A stretch of 64,000 nucleotides of DNA from assembly GCA_001592805.2 (NCBI GenBank), contig CP051139.1, positions 3,410,001 through 3,474,000 of the forward strand, written 5' to 3'. Positions 63,939 through 64,000 of the stretch are shown in pieces. Below the pieces are notes generated by a model that worked only from the letters and a program-made list of their open reading frames with translations, had not been told where the DNA came from and made no database searches. Position 1 is the first letter of the stretch. Every line of letters begins with the position of its first letter. The position numbers were made by a program, and so were the translations under genes. The DNA is from Peltaster fructicola. Taxonomy: Eukaryota; Ascomycota; Dothideomycetes.

Positions 63939-64000
63939 GCTAGAGATGGTCTGCCAGATGTTTCCGCGAAGGACATCATGTTGATGACAAGTGATGGTGG

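Noticed and set aside
1-64000. Secondary-metabolite or transposon cluster
   Set aside because: No polyketide synthase, peptide synthetase, terpene cyclase, transposase or reverse transcriptase motif is visible in any frame; genes are mostly conserved single-copy types.

Overview
The window is nuclear DNA from a filamentous ascomycete, most likely a dothideomycete-like member of Pezizomycotina. The evidence is the gene content: a FREQUENCY clock protein, a Zn2Cys6 regulator, a Gti1/Pac2 WOPR regulator, a fused MoaA-MoaC gene, a CVNH domain, UPF0643 and DUF7702. Introns are almost all 41-53 bp with GT..AG ends and CTGAC/CTAAC-like branch sites. The class-level placement is inference. I support 31 protein-coding genes. 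I recognise no rRNA, tRNA, CRISPR array, transposon or virus-like element.

Layout. 0.9-9.3 kb: an AT-hook/C2H2 regulator with a 47-bp minisatellite behind it, PUS7 pseudouridine synthase, a small SRPBCC protein and a GFA-domain protein. 9.8-16.1 kb: an MFS exporter, the molybdenum-cofactor gene (MoaA and MoaC joined through a 44-bp intron) and a monocarboxylate-type transporter whose stop lies 19 bp from the cofactor gene. 16.7-21.8 kb: a CVNH protein, a mitochondrial PPR protein divergent from mitoribosomal S18, and a 53-residue three-exon membrane protein. 22.1-29.9 kb: AP-1 beta adaptin, an ER-lumenal DnaJ ending in HDEL, a small cytochrome b5, a DUF1993 protein and a type II NADH dehydrogenase. 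31.6-38.3 kb: RasGAP, a four-exon unknown, kinetochore Mis14, a degenerate repeat patch and a secreted glycerophosphodiesterase. 38.3-48.2 kb: a 2.4-kb gene-poor upstream region with uORFs, frq, a Zn2Cys6 factor and a PTR2 peptide transporter. 48.7-55.2 kb: an F-box protein, a MAK32-like PfkB protein, a DUF7702 membrane protein and a small membrane protein. 55.4-63.9 kb: a WOPR regulator with a 2.5-kb gene-free upstream region, UPF0643, a HIRIP3-like nuclear protein and trehalose-6-phosphate synthase.

The genes are mostly conserved housekeeping and regulatory genes, not a metabolite cluster, and adjacent genes rarely share a pathway. The exception is the PPR/S18 pair: both look mitochondrial and share a 230-bp divergent promoter. 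The most notable observation is in the MoaA-MoaC gene. Its joining intron sits exactly after the Gly-Gly codons that end free MoaA, so splicing could choose between a MoaA ending in free Gly-Gly and a MoaA-MoaC fusion. Second is a minisatellite whose inverted-repeat arms appear to co-vary.

Splice sites and starts were assigned by eye from frame continuity, consensus sites and family knowledge. No alignment, search or transcript data were available.
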